Of a stretch of 64,000 nucleotides of DNA, positions 27,086 through 35,965 are shown piece by piece. Location: NCBI RefSeq assembly GCF_012223425.1, contig NZ_CP038799.1, positions 1,054,001-1,118,000 on the forward strand, written 5' to 3'. The DNA comes from Mycolicibacterium frederiksbergense (GTDB taxonomy: Bacteria; Actinomycetota; Actinomycetes; Mycobacteriales; Mycobacteriaceae). Below the pieces are notes generated by a model. That model saw only the letters and a program-made list of their open reading frames with translations. It ran no database searches and was not told where the DNA came from. How positions within the stretch are numbered: position 1 is the stretch's first letter; every line of letters begins with the position of its first letter. A program made the translations under genes and the position numbers.

Positions 27086-28351
27086 ATGGCGGCTGACATC
27101 GTCCCGGTCCGGATCGGGCTGACCAACGGCGACCTCTACACCCTGTGGGCACCGCGCTGGCGAGACGCCGGCGACGAATGGGAGGCGTTCCTCGGCAAGG
27201 ACGAGGACATCTTCGCGTTCGAGTCGGTTGCCGATCTGGCGGCGTTCGTGCGCACCGACAGCGACAACGACCTCACCGATCACCCGGCGTGGGAGAAGCT
27301 CACCCTGGCCAACGCGCACCGGTTGGATCCCGCCGAGGACCAGCAGCACGACCTGATCGGCGTGCCGGAACTCGTCGCCGAGAAGCCCACCGAGGAGTCC
27401 ATCAAGACGCTGCGCGGCACCCTGGGCTTCGTCTCGGCGATCGGATCGGTGTGCGACCTGCCGACGGTCACCAAGATGTTCAACGGCAACCCGGTGCTGG
27501 GCACGATCGGCGGCGGCCTCGAGGCCTTCAGCGGCCGCGCCGGACGCAAACGCTGGGCCGAGATCGAGGCGGTGATCGGCCGCGCCTGGGATGGTGTCGT
27601 CGACGCCATCGACGCCCTGGTGAAGACCCCGGATGTCCCCGAGGCAGAGTCGGCGAAGGCCGAAGCCGAACTGGCCGAGCCCGCCCCCGAGATCGACGAC
27701 ATCATCGTCGATGACGACGACGATGTCGTCATCGAGGGCGAGGTGGACACCGAAGAGGAGAGCGACGCGCTGGAGGCCGAGGCCGAACGCCAGGTCCTCG
27801 GCAGCGACGAGGACTTCTGGACCCAGGTCGGTATCGACCCGATCCGGATCATGACCAGCAGCGGCACCCTGTACACACTGCGCTGCTACTTCGGCGACGA
27901 GCCGCGGTTCCTGGGCCGCAACGGCCGCATCAGCGTGTTCAGCTCCGAGCGTGCCCTGGCCCGCTACCTGGCCGACGAACACGAGAGCGATCTGTCCGGT
28001 TTCAGCTCCTACGAGATCATCCGCACCGCGGCGACGGACGGATCGCTGCGCGTCGAGGTGACCGACGAGAACATCTACGTGCTGTCCGGTCTTGCCGACG
28101 ACATCGCCGACGGCCCCGAAGCCGTGGACCGTGATCAGCTCGATCTCGCACTGGAATTCCTCAGGGACGTCGGCGATTACGCCGAGGACCCGAGCGTGTC
28201 GAAGGCACTGGAGTCCGATCAGCCGTTGGGCGCGTTCGTCGACCATGTGCTCGACGCCAAGAAGCCCCGGCCCAAGGGTTCCTCGGTCGAGGCCGTCGAG
28301 CAGTGGGAAGAGCTGGAGCGCTTCGTCGAATCCCGGCTGCGCACCGAATAA
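27086..28351 (+). CDS. Conserved mycobacterial protein, Rv3311 homologue
   Basis: A 421-residue protein matching Rv3311 by position (between upp and add) and length. It shows an internal duplication: the segments near residues 7-35 (IGLTNGDLYTLW, FLGKDEDIFAF) and about 255-290 (IMTSSGTLYTLRCYF, FLGRNGRISVF) align. A central acidic linker (IVDDDDDVVIEGEVDTEEE) separates the halves. There is no signal peptide, membrane segment or known catalytic motif. The ATG at 27086 is chosen by homology; function unknown. Its stop lies 3 bases from the convergent add. Confidence 0.87.
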   Translation: MAADIVPVRIGLTNGDLYTLWAPRWRDAGDEWEAFLGKDEDIFAFESVADLAAFVRTDSDNDLTDHPAWEKLTLANAHRLDPAEDQQHDLIGVPELVAEKPTEESIKTLRGTLGFVSAIGSVCDLPTVTKMFNGNPVLGTIGGGLEAFSGRAGRKRWAEIEAVIGRAWDGVVDAIDALVKTPDVPEAESAKAEAELAEPAPEIDDIIVDDDDDVVIEGEVDTEEESDALEAEAERQVLGSDEDFWTQVGIDPIRIMTSSGTLYTLRCYFGDEPRFLGRNGRISVFSSERALARYLADEHESDLSGFSSYEIIRTAATDGSLRVEVTDENIYVLSGLADDIADGPEAVDRDQLDLALEFLRDVGDYAEDPSVSKALESDQPLGAFVDHVLDAKKPRPKGSSVEAVEQWEELERFVESRLRTE

Positions 28352-28354
28352 TGC

Positions 28355-29443
28355 TCAGCCGATCAGCACCGCATACCGCGGTTTGATCACCCCGTCGATG
28401 ATCGCCAGCCGTTCCCGGAACGGCACGAACGCCGATTTCATCGCGTTGATGGTGAACCGCTCCAGATCGCTCCATCCGTAGCCGAACGCCTCCACCAGCC
28501 GCAGCATCTCCTGACTCATGGTGGTGTCACTCATCAACCTGTTGTCGGTGTTGACCGTCACCCGGAAGCGCAGGCGGGCCAGCAACGCGAACGGGTGTTC
28601 GGCGATGCTGGGCACCGCTCCGGTCTGCACGTTCGATGACGGGCACAACTCCAGCGGAATCCGCTTGTCCCGCAACAGCGATGCGAGACGGCCCAACGTC
28701 GCATCATCCTCGGAATGCACGTCGATATCGTCGACGATCCGCACCCCGTGCCCCAGCCGATCAGCACCGCAGAACGCGATCGCCTCGTGGATGGAGGGCA
28801 GCCCGAACGCCTCCCCCGCATGAATCGTGAAACGCGCATTGTTGTTCCGCATGCACTCGAAGGCATCCAGGTGCCGCGAGGGTGGGTAGCCGGCCTCGGC
28901 TCCGGCGATGTCGAACCCGACGACACCCTTGTCGCGGAAGCGGATCGCCAGTTCGGCGATCTCCCGCGACCGCGCCGCGTGCCGCATCGCCGTCACCAGG
29001 CACCGCACCACGATCGGGCGCCCTTCGGCCTCGGCCGCCTTCTCACCGTCGACGAACCCGGCCAGCACGGCCTCGGTGACCTGGTCCAGGGACAGCCCAC
29101 GGTCGATGTGCAATTCCGGCGCGAAGCGGATCTCGGCGTACACCACGTTGTCGGCGGCCAGGTCCTCGACAGCTTCCCGGGCAACCCGATACAGCGCCTC
29201 CGGTGTCTGCATGACGCCGACGGTGTGCGCGAACGGCTCGAGGTATCGCACCAGGGAACCGCTGTGAGCCTGGGTGCGGAACCAGTTGGCCAGTTCCTCG
29301 ACGTCGGTGGTCGGCAGCCCGTCGTAGCCGAACTGCTCGGCGAGTTCGACGACGGTGCCCGGCCGCAAACCACCGTCGAGGTGGTCGTGCAGCAGGGCCT
29401 TGGGGGCTTGTTGGATGAGATCCAGCGTCAATGGCGTACTCAT
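28355..29443 (-). CDS. add: Adenosine deaminase
   Basis: A 362-residue zinc adenosine deaminase converting adenosine and deoxyadenosine to inosine forms in purine salvage. Zinc and catalytic residues are in [10 protein letters not shown] (HxH), TIHAGEAFG (His and catalytic Glu), [10 protein letters not shown] and VTVNTDNR (Asp pair region). It is the homologue of Rv3313c and lies 67 bases downstream of deoA on the same strand, so add, deoA and cdd may form one salvage operon on the minus strand. The Rv3312c gene found between Rv3311 and add in M. tuberculosis is absent. Confidence 0.96.
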   Translation of the reverse strand: MSTPLTLDLIQQAPKALLHDHLDGGLRPGTVVELAEQFGYDGLPTTDVEELANWFRTQAHSGSLVRYLEPFAHTVGVMQTPEALYRVAREAVEDLAADNVVYAEIRFAPELHIDRGLSLDQVTEAVLAGFVDGEKAAEAEGRPIVVRCLVTAMRHAARSREIAELAIRFRDKGVVGFDIAGAEAGYPPSRHLDAFECMRNNNARFTIHAGEAFGLPSIHEAIAFCGADRLGHGVRIVDDIDVHSEDDATLGRLASLLRDKRIPLELCPSSNVQTGAVPSIAEHPFALLARLRFRVTVNTDNRLMSDTTMSQEMLRLVEAFGYGWSDLERFTINAMKSAFVPFRERLAIIDGVIKPRYAVLIG

Positions 29444-29510
29444 CTATCCATCTTGCCCGCGGCGGCACCATCCGGCAGGCCAGTTCACCCAACCGTCGCC
29501 GACCCGACCG

Positions 29511-30785
29511 CTAACCGATGCGGTCAATGATCAGCGGCCCGATCACCGGTTCCCGCGGCCCGACCGTCCAACCTCCGTCGAGCTCGGCGATTGCGGGGGC
29601 CAACCGCTCGGGGGTGTCGGTGTACAGCGTGAACAGGGCGTCCCCGGCGGCAACGGACTCACCGGGCCGGCGATGGATCTGCACGCCGGCGCCGAACTGC
29701 ACGGGGTGGCCCGGCGCGGCCCGGCCGGCCCCGAGGCGCCAGGCCGCCATCGCGACGGCCATCGCATCGATATCGCCCATCACGCCACCGGTGGGGGCCG
29801 GCACCGACTCCGAATGGGCCCCGATCGGTAGCGGCGCGGACAGATCGCCGCCCTGCGCGGCGACCAGTGCGCGGAACCGGTCCATCGCGGTGCCGTCCCG
29901 CAACGTCTGAGCCGGATCCACCCCGTCCAGACCGGCGGCGTCGAGCATCTCAGCGGCCAGCGCCAGCGTCAGCTCCACCACGTCGTCCGGGCCGCCGCCG
30001 GCCAGCACCTCCAGGGACTCCACAACCTCGACGGCGTTGCCGACCGCACGGCCCAGTGGCCGGTTCATGTCGGTGAGCAAAGCTCTCGTCGGCACCCCGG
30101 AATCGTTACCGAGCGCCACCATGGTCGCGGCCAGCTCCCGCGACTCGGCCTCGGTCTTCAGGAACGCGCCCTTGCCCACCTTCACGTCCAGCACCAGCGA
30201 CCGGGCGCCCTCGGCCAGCTTCTTGCTCATCACCGAACTCGCGATCAGCGGCAACGACTCGGTGGTCGCGGTGATATCACGCAGGGCATAGATCTTGCGG
30301 TCGGCGGGCGCCAGGTCCCCGGCGGCGAAGATGGCGGCGCCGATGTCGGACAGTTGTTGGCGGATGCGGTTTTTGGACAGTTCGGCGGTGAAACCCGGGA
30401 TCGCCTCCAGCTTGTCGAGCGTGCCGCCGGTGTGGCCGAGGCCGCGACCGGCGGCCTGCGGAACCGCGGCGCCACAAGCCAGTACCACCGGTACCAGTGG
30501 GATGGTGATCTTGTCTCCGACACCGCCGGTGGAGTGTTTGTCCACCAGCGGCCGGCCCAGATCGCCGAAGTCGAACCGTTCCCCCGAGGCGATCATGGCC
30601 GTCGTCCACCGGGTGATCTCCGCGCCGGTCATACCGCGCAGGAAGATCGCCATCAGCAGGGCGGACATCTGCTCATCGGCGACCCGACCGTCGGTATAGG
30701 CGGCGATCACCCAGTCGATCGCGGCGTCGGAGAGCGCGCCACCATCGCGTTTCGTCCTGATCACCGAGGGCGCGTCGAAATTCAT
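29511..30785 (-). CDS. deoA: Thymidine phosphorylase
   Basis: A 424-residue pyrimidine nucleoside phosphorylase converting thymidine plus phosphate to thymine and deoxyribose-1-phosphate. The phosphate-binding signature is KHSTGGVGDK, followed by GRGLGHTGGTLDKLE and SVMSKKLAEGA. The ATG at 30785 (MNFDAP) fits the family N-terminus. The 71 bases up to cdd are a GC-rich stretch with repeated CTCGCT words resembling the dispersed short repeat. It matches Rv3314c and supplies the deoxyribose-phosphate branch of the salvage cluster. Confidence 0.96.
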   Translation of the reverse strand: MNFDAPSVIRTKRDGGALSDAAIDWVIAAYTDGRVADEQMSALLMAIFLRGMTGAEITRWTTAMIASGERFDFGDLGRPLVDKHSTGGVGDKITIPLVPVVLACGAAVPQAAGRGLGHTGGTLDKLEAIPGFTAELSKNRIRQQLSDIGAAIFAAGDLAPADRKIYALRDITATTESLPLIASSVMSKKLAEGARSLVLDVKVGKGAFLKTEAESRELAATMVALGNDSGVPTRALLTDMNRPLGRAVGNAVEVVESLEVLAGGGPDDVVELTLALAAEMLDAAGLDGVDPAQTLRDGTAMDRFRALVAAQGGDLSAPLPIGAHSESVPAPTGGVMGDIDAMAVAMAAWRLGAGRAAPGHPVQFGAGVQIHRRPGESVAAGDALFTLYTDTPERLAPAIAELDGGWTVGPREPVIGPLIIDRIG

Positions 30786-30856
30786 ACTCGCCTCTGCGCT
30801 CGCTCCGGTCCTCGCTCGTACCTCGCTGCGATCCTCACTCCCGCTCGGCTTCGGGC

Positions 30857-31255
30857 TCATGCTCGCTCCAGATCGGCCGGGCCGAACGCGTCGGGCAGCA
30901 GGTCGGCGAGGGTGCGGGGGCCGTCGGGATGATCGATCAACAACTCGGGGCCGCCATGCTCCAACAGCACCTGCCGGCACCGTCCACAGGGCATCAGCGG
31001 GGCACCGTCGGCGGCCACACAACTGAGTGCCACCAGCCGTCCGCCACCGCTGGAATGCAGGGCGCAGACCACAGCGCACTCCGCACAGAGACCTAGGCCA
31101 TATGAGACATTCTCCACATTGCATCCGAGGATGATTCGGCCATCGTCGACAATCGCCGCGGCACCGACCGGAAAACCGGAATACGGCGCGTACGCCTGCG
31201 CTGCCACTCCGATTGCGCTGTCCCGCAATGACTTCCACTCGAATTCAACCGTCAT
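30857..31255 (-). CDS. cdd: Cytidine deaminase
   Basis: A 132-residue tetrameric-type zinc cytidine deaminase. The zinc and catalytic residues are in LCAECAVVCAL (CAE, catalytic Glu) and PCGRCRQ; substrate recognition is CNVENVSYGL. The ATG at 31255 (MTVEFEW) is chosen because a purine-rich AGGGG lies upstream and the length matches Rv3315c. It is the first gene of the minus-strand cdd-deoA-add set. It is divergent from sdhC, with a 211-base gap (31256-31466) that must hold both promoters; no convincing operator is seen in it. Confidence 0.95.
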   Translation of the reverse strand: MTVEFEWKSLRDSAIGVAAQAYAPYSGFPVGAAAIVDDGRIILGCNVENVSYGLGLCAECAVVCALHSSGGGRLVALSCVAADGAPLMPCGRCRQVLLEHGGPELLIDHPDGPRTLADLLPDAFGPADLERA

Positions 31256-31466
31256 TGGACCCCTGTTCACCACGTTCTGAATGCATTCCGAAAGCTCCAC
31301 TCCCGAAGCGGGAACCAACATAGGTAACCCTAACTTTGTGGTATGGGGCCCGCTTTGACCCCAACGCTAGTTCTTCAAGCACCCGATTTGGGATTAGAGT
31401 CGCCCCGAGGTTTGGGGACGGATTCAGCCTTGTCCCCGCCGTCCACCGAAGGCGTTGGAGGACTCG

Positions 31467-31895
31467 ATGAGCACAGCGACGGCCGCGGATTCCGCCATAC
31501 CGGCACCGCGATCAAAACCGGCGCGTCGCCGCAGTTTGTACCGCGGCGACCCAGGCATGTGGTCCTGGGTATTGCACCGGATCACCGGTGCCACGATCTT
31601 TTTCTTTCTCTTGGTGCACGTGCTCGACACGGCACTGGTCCGGGTGAGCCCCGAGGCCTACAACTCGATCATCGAGACGTACAAGACCCCGATCATCGGC
31701 CTGATGGAGATCGGCCTGGTCGCCGCGGTGCTGTATCACGCACTCAACGGCATCCGGGTCATCCTGATCGACTTCTGGCAGAAGGGTCCCAAGTATCAAC
31801 GCACGATGCTGTGGGTCATCGCCGGCGTGTGGCTGGCCGTGATGATCCCCTCACTAGGAGTGATCGGCATGCACATGGCGGAGCGTTTCCTGTGA
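31467..31895 (+). CDS. sdhC: Succinate dehydrogenase cytochrome b subunit SdhC
   Basis: A 142-residue membrane anchor of complex II with three transmembrane helices, carrying heme b and the quinone site. HRITGATIFFFLLVHVLDT holds the conserved Ser/Arg-His region and axial His. The ATG at 31467 is chosen because GGAGGA (31457-31462) is correctly spaced; an in-frame ATG 12 bases upstream lacks spacing. It is first in the sdhCDAB operon (Rv3316-Rv3319) and overlaps sdhD by 4 bases. Confidence 0.95.
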   Translation: MSTATAADSAIPAPRSKPARRRSLYRGDPGMWSWVLHRITGATIFFFLLVHVLDTALVRVSPEAYNSIIETYKTPIIGLMEIGLVAAVLYHALNGIRVILIDFWQKGPKYQRTMLWVIAGVWLAVMIPSLGVIGMHMAERFL

Positions 31896-32359
31896 CCGAA
31901 GCCTGGACTCCGCACCACAAGGAGGGGCGCATCGCCCCGGTGCAGGAGAAGGAACACGACCGCCCGGCCAGCCTGGATCACCCGCGTGCACCCCGCAAGC
32001 CGCGCGGTATCCCGTACTTCGAGAAGTACGCCTGGTTGTTCATGCGCTTCTCCGGTGTGGCGCTGGTCTTCCTGGCGCTCGGCCACCTCTTCATCATGCT
32101 GATGTGGGAGGACGGCGTGTACCGGATCGACTTCAACTATGTCGCCGAGCGGTGGGCCTCGCCGTTCTGGCAGATCTGGGACATGGCCCTGCTGTGGCTG
32201 GCGATGCTGCACGGCGCCAACGGCATGCGCACGATCATCGGCGACTACGCCCGCAAGGACACCACCAAGTTCTATCTGAACTCACTGCTGCTGCTGGCGA
32301 CCGGATTCACCCTGGTGCTGGGCAGTTACGTGCTGGTCACGTTCGACGCCAACATATAG
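31892..32359 (+). CDS. sdhD: Succinate dehydrogenase membrane anchor SdhD
   Basis: A 155-residue second membrane anchor with a charged cytoplasmic N-terminus (about 50 residues rich in Lys/Arg/Pro) and three transmembrane helices; GVALVFLALGHLFIMLM contains the conserved heme-ligand His. GTG 31892 overlaps the sdhC stop (GTGA). A 40-base gap to sdhA carries a copy of the dispersed repeat GGGCGAGCGAAGCGACGGG at 32363-32381. Confidence 0.94.
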   Translation: MTEAWTPHHKEGRIAPVQEKEHDRPASLDHPRAPRKPRGIPYFEKYAWLFMRFSGVALVFLALGHLFIMLMWEDGVYRIDFNYVAERWASPFWQIWDMALLWLAMLHGANGMRTIIGDYARKDTTKFYLNSLLLLATGFTLVLGSYVLVTFDANI

Positions 32360-32362
32360 CCC

Positions 32363-32381
32363 GGGCGAGCGAAGCGACGGG
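32363..32381 (+). repeat. Dispersed short repeat in the sdhD-sdhA gap
   Basis: GGGCGAGCGAAGCGACGGG, directly upstream of the sdhA ribosome site region. It matches the copies in the desA3-like gene (6116-6134) and, on the other strand, in the nitronate monooxygenase-like gene (46517-46534). Confidence 0.75.
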
Positions 32382-32399
32382 GAAGAGTAAGGACGCAGG

Positions 32400-34154
32400 A
32401 TGATTCAGGAACATCGTTACGACGTCGTCATCGTCGGCGCCGGCGGCGCCGGGATGCGCGCAGCCGTCGAGGCCGGACCGCGGGCACGTACCGCGGTGCT
32501 GACCAAGCTGTACCCGACCCGTAGCCACACCGGCGCGGCGCAGGGCGGCATGTGCGCCGCACTGGCCAACGTCGAAGAGGACAACTGGGAGTGGCACACC
32601 TTCGACACCGTCAAGGGCGGGGACTACCTCGCCGACCAGGACGCCGTCGAGATCATGTGCAAGGAAGCCATCGACGCGGTCTACGACCTGGAGAAGATGG
32701 GGATGCCGTTCAACCGCACCCCCGAGGGCCGTATCGACCAGCGCCGCTTCGGCGGGCACACCCGTGACCACGGCAAGGCCCCGGTGCGCCGGGCCTGCTA
32801 CGCCGCCGACCGCACCGGTCACATGATCCTGCAGACCCTGTACCAAAACTGCGTCAAGCACGACGTGGAGTTCTTCAACGAGTTCTACGCCCTCGACATC
32901 GCGCTGACCGACACCCCCGGCGGCCCGGTGGCCACCGGCGTCATCGCCTACGAGCTCGCCACCGGCGACATCCACATCTTCCACGCCAAGTCGATCGTCT
33001 TCGCCACCGGCGGTTCGGGCCGGATGTACAAGACCACCTCCAACGCACACACTCTGACCGGTGACGGGCTGGGCATCATCTTCCGCAAGGGACTTCCCTT
33101 GGAAGACATGGAATTCCACCAGTTCCACCCGACAGGCCTGGCGGGGCTGGGGATCCTGATCTCCGAGGCCGTGCGCGGTGAGGGCGGCCGGCTGCTCAAC
33201 GGCGAGGGCGAGCGCTTCATGGAGCGCTACGCGCCGACCATCGTCGACCTGGCCCCGCGCGACATCGTGGCCCGCTCGATGGTGCTCGAGGTGCTCGAGG
33301 GCCGCGGCGCCGGACCGAACAAGGACTACGTCTACATCGACGTGCGTCACCTCGGTGCCGACGTGCTGGAAGCCAAGCTGCCCGACATCACCGAGTTCGC
33401 CCGGACCTACCTGGGCGTGGACCCCGTCACCGAGCTGGTGCCGGTCTACCCGACATGCCACTACGTGATGGGTGGTATCCCGACCAACGTCAACGGTCAG
33501 GTCCTGCGCGACAACAACAACATCATCCCGGGCCTGTACGCCGCCGGCGAGTGTGCGTGCGTGTCCGTGCACGGCTCCAACCGGCTGGGCACCAACTCGC
33601 TACTGGACATCAACGTCTTCGGCCGCCGCGCCGGGATCGCCGCCGCGGAGTACGCGCTGAACCACAACCACGTCGACCTACCGGAGAACCCGGCCGGCAT
33701 GGTGGTCGAGTGGGTCGGCGACATCCTCTCCGAGCACGGCAACGAGCGCGTCGCCGACATCCGTACGTCGCTGCAGCAGTCGATGGACAACAACGCCGCG
33801 GTGTTCCGTACCGAGGAGACGCTGAAGCAGGCGCTCACCGACATCCACGCCCTCAAGGAGCGGTACGCACGGATCACCGTGCAGGACAAGGGCAAGCGTT
33901 ACAACAGTGATCTGCTGGAGGCCATCGAGCTCGGCTTCCTGCTGGAGCTGGCCGAGGTCACCGTGGTCGGCGCACTGAACCGCAAGGAATCCCGCGGCGG
34001 GCACGCCCGCGAGGACTACCCCAACCGCGACGACACCAACTACATGCGCCACACCATGGCCTACAAGGACGGGCCGGATCTGATCTCGGACATCCGGCTG
34101 GACTACAAGCCGGTGGTGCAGACCCGCTACGAGCCGATGGAACGGAAGTACTGA
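32400..34154 (+). CDS. sdhA: Succinate dehydrogenase flavoprotein SdhA
   Basis: A 584-residue catalytic flavoprotein oxidising succinate to fumarate. It has the N-terminal FAD motif VVIVGAGGAGMRAAVEAG, the covalent-FAD histidine in TRSHTGAAQGG, the substrate-loop HQFHPTGL, and RGEGGRLLN. Length and sequence match Rv3318 almost end to end. It lies in the sdhCDAB operon, with sdhB starting one base after the stop. Confidence 0.98.
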   Translation: MIQEHRYDVVIVGAGGAGMRAAVEAGPRARTAVLTKLYPTRSHTGAAQGGMCAALANVEEDNWEWHTFDTVKGGDYLADQDAVEIMCKEAIDAVYDLEKMGMPFNRTPEGRIDQRRFGGHTRDHGKAPVRRACYAADRTGHMILQTLYQNCVKHDVEFFNEFYALDIALTDTPGGPVATGVIAYELATGDIHIFHAKSIVFATGGSGRMYKTTSNAHTLTGDGLGIIFRKGLPLEDMEFHQFHPTGLAGLGILISEAVRGEGGRLLNGEGERFMERYAPTIVDLAPRDIVARSMVLEVLEGRGAGPNKDYVYIDVRHLGADVLEAKLPDITEFARTYLGVDPVTELVPVYPTCHYVMGGIPTNVNGQVLRDNNNIIPGLYAAGECACVSVHGSNRLGTNSLLDINVFGRRAGIAAAEYALNHNHVDLPENPAGMVVEWVGDILSEHGNERVADIRTSLQQSMDNNAAVFRTEETLKQALTDIHALKERYARITVQDKGKRYNSDLLEAIELGFLLELAEVTVVGALNRKESRGGHAREDYPNRDDTNYMRHTMAYKDGPDLISDIRLDYKPVVQTRYEPMERKY

Positions 34155-34155
34155 C

Positions 34156-34941
34156 ATGACGTCTTCGGTCATCGAAAAGCCAGAGACCGGCGGTCCGGAC
34201 CTTCCTCCGGTGCCCGACGGCGCGGTCATGGTCACCCTCAAGATCGCCCGGTTCAACCCGGACAGCCCCGACGACGCCGGCTACCAGAGCTACCGGGTGC
34301 CGTGTCTGCCGTCGGATCGTCTGCTCAACCTGCTGCACTACGCGAAGTGGTACCTGGACGGCACCCTGACGTTCCGCCGGTCCTGCGCGCACGGGGTGTG
34401 CGGGTCGGACGCCATGCGCATCAACGGGGTGAACCGGCTGGCGTGCAAGGTGCTGATGCGCGACCTGCTGCCCAAGAAGGCCTCCAAGCAGCTGACCATC
34501 ACGATCGAGCCGATCCGCGGGCTGCCCGTGGAAAAGGACCTCGTGGTGAACATGGAGCCGTTCTTCGACGCGTACCGCGCGGTGAAGCCGTTCCTGATCG
34601 CCAGCGGCAACGCCCCCACCAAGGAACGCATCCAGAGCGCCACCGACCGGGCCCGCTACGACGACACCACCAAGTGCATCCTGTGTGCCTGCTGCACCAC
34701 CAGCTGCCCCGTCTACTGGAGCGAAGGGTCCTACTTCGGCCCGGCCGCGATCGTCAACGCGCACCGGTTCATCTTCGATTCGCGCGACGAGGGCGCCGCC
34801 GAGCGCCTGGACATCCTCAACGAGGTCGACGGTGTGTGGCGCTGCCGCACCACGTTCAACTGCACCGAGGCCTGCCCCCGTGGCATCCAGGTGACCCAGG
34901 CGATCCAAGAGGTCAAGCGCGCCCTGATGTTCGCGCGCTAG
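34156..34941 (+). CDS. sdhB: Succinate dehydrogenase iron-sulphur subunit SdhB
   Basis: A 261-residue electron-transfer subunit. The N-terminal 2Fe-2S ligands are in CAHGVCGSDAM and LACKVLM; the C-terminal 4Fe-4S and 3Fe-4S ligands are in CILCACCTTSCPVYW and CTEACPRGI. It completes the operon. Its stop is followed within 10 bases by a strong 27-base hairpin (34951-35015), likely the operon terminator. Confidence 0.98.
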   Translation: MTSSVIEKPETGGPDLPPVPDGAVMVTLKIARFNPDSPDDAGYQSYRVPCLPSDRLLNLLHYAKWYLDGTLTFRRSCAHGVCGSDAMRINGVNRLACKVLMRDLLPKKASKQLTITIEPIRGLPVEKDLVVNMEPFFDAYRAVKPFLIASGNAPTKERIQSATDRARYDDTTKCILCACCTTSCPVYWSEGSYFGPAAIVNAHRFIFDSRDEGAAERLDILNEVDGVWRCRTTFNCTEACPRGIQVTQAIQEVKRALMFAR

Positions 34942-34950
34942 ATCTTTCTT

Positions 34951-35015
34951 CTGCCGAACGTGAACTAGATCGCGAGATTTCGTAGATTTCTCGCGATCTT
35001 GTTCACGTTGGGCAG
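34951..35015. terminator. 27-base hairpin at the end of sdhB and of the DUF559 gene
   Basis: The arms at 34951-34977 and 34989-35015 pair with two mismatches (left arm starts CTGCCGAACGTGAACTAGAT), with an 11-base loop. It follows the sdhB stop by 9 bases and also contains the last codons and stop of the convergent DUF559 gene, so the C-terminus NVNKIARNLRNLAI is encoded by the hairpin itself. It shares the core GAACGTGAA-N-T-N-GAT-N-GCGAGA with the hairpin at 35907-35965. Confidence 0.8.
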
Positions 35016-35864
35016 GGGATGCGGTGCGCCTGCCGCGTCGAGTTCTGCCCGAACCCGCTGGATGACCGTCGGCTGCCGGTACCTCAACAGGTCGGCGCCG
35101 ACCCGGACAATCCGCCAGCCCAGTTCCCGATAGATCGCATCCTGTTCGATATCGAGGGTGCGCTGTCGAGGATCGGTCCAGTGCTGGAAGCCGTCGTACT
35201 GCACCCCGACCTTCCACTGCGGCCAGCCCATATCGAGCCGCCCGACGATGCACTCCTCGTCGAAGACCCTGATCTGGGTGTGCGACGGCCGCATAGCGGC
35301 CTTGGTCAGCACCAGGCGAAGCCGCGTCTCCTGCGGCGATTCGGCGCCGTACTCGGCCAGCTCCAGCACATGACGCAACTGCACCAGTCCGCGCAGTCCG
35401 CGATGGCCGGCGGCAAGCTCCTGCACATCGTCAATCTTCAGATCCGTTGCCTCCAGCAGCGCGTCGACCCGTATCACCGCTCGGATGATTCCGCGCCGGC
35501 GTCCGAGGTCGAATGCGGTCCGCGCCGGCGTAGTTGTCCGGATTCCGTCGACAGTGCAGATTTCGGTCTCGAGTAGCGAGTCACTGTGCAGCAGAATTCC
35601 CGAGGCCTTGTGTCGACTGGCTTGGTTGATCTCGGCGGGCAGTGCCGGGTCGATCCATTTCGCCCCGTGCAACGCGGCCGCTGACAGTCCGGCCACGACA
35701 CCGCGCCCGCCCGACCACAGCCATGCGGCTTTCGCTTTGTCGGTCGGGGTCAGCACGGCGCCCCGCAGGACGTAGACATCGCGGTGCAGCATGTCGTAAC
35801 GGGTGCTCAATTGGTGACGGGTCACCGTACCCGCGGCCAGCGCCGCGCTTCCCAACAAGAGCAT
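34965..35864 (-). CDS. DUF559 Vsr-like nuclease-fold protein with AbiEi-type N-terminus
   Basis: A 299-residue member of a family common in mycobacteria. The N-terminal half (ALAAGTVTRHQL, then VYVLRGA) resembles the AbiEi-type antitoxin winged-helix domain; the C-terminal half (about 165-280) has the DUF559/Vsr-like PD-(D/E)xK pattern: ESPQETRLRL, then RLDMGWPQWKVGVQYDGFQHW. The usual Glu of EYDG is Gln here, so catalysis is uncertain. The function of the family is unknown to me. The gene is bracketed by two related hairpins. An ATG at 35901 in another frame starts MEPDAAG, so the true N-terminus may have shifted. Confidence 0.8.
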   Translation of the reverse strand: MLLLGSAALAAGTVTRHQLSTRYDMLHRDVYVLRGAVLTPTDKAKAAWLWSGGRGVVAGLSAAALHGAKWIDPALPAEINQASRHKASGILLHSDSLLETEICTVDGIRTTTPARTAFDLGRRRGIIRAVIRVDALLEATDLKIDDVQELAAGHRGLRGLVQLRHVLELAEYGAESPQETRLRLVLTKAAMRPSHTQIRVFDEECIVGRLDMGWPQWKVGVQYDGFQHWTDPRQRTLDIEQDAIYRELGWRIVRVGADLLRYRQPTVIQRVRAELDAAGAPHPLPNVNKIARNLRNLAI

Positions 35865-35906
35865 GTGAACTTGGACGCAGCCCAGCGGCGTCGGGTTCCA
35901 TCCGGT

Positions 35907-35965
35907 TCGAACGTGAAGTCGATGGCGAGATCTCGGCGAAAGCGCGCGATCTACTTCACGTTCGA
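35907..35965. repeat. Second GAACGTGAA hairpin, upstream of the DUF559 gene
   Basis: The arms at 35907-35929 (TCGAACGTGAAGTCGATGGC..) and 35943-35965 pair at 20 of 23 positions, with a 13-base loop. The right arm includes the last codons (SNVK) and stop of the AI-2E-type permease gene. The core matches the hairpin at 34951-35015, so the DUF559 gene lies between two copies of one element. It could act as a terminator for the permease gene. Confidence 0.7.

Noticed and set aside
27690..27760. A near-palindromic run in the Rv3311 homologue
   Set aside because: It is explained by Asp/Ile/Val codons of the acidic linker, not by a regulatory structure.
31319..31336. A weak IdeR-like sequence (TAGGTAACCCTAAC) in the cdd-sdhC gap
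   Set aside because: Only four-base arms match and the spacing differs from the 19-base iron box; not enough for a call.
35581..35901. A possible frameshift at the DUF559 N-terminus (ATG at 35901 in another frame)
   Set aside because: The frame from 35864 already gives the family pattern; a frameshift cannot be proved without relatives.
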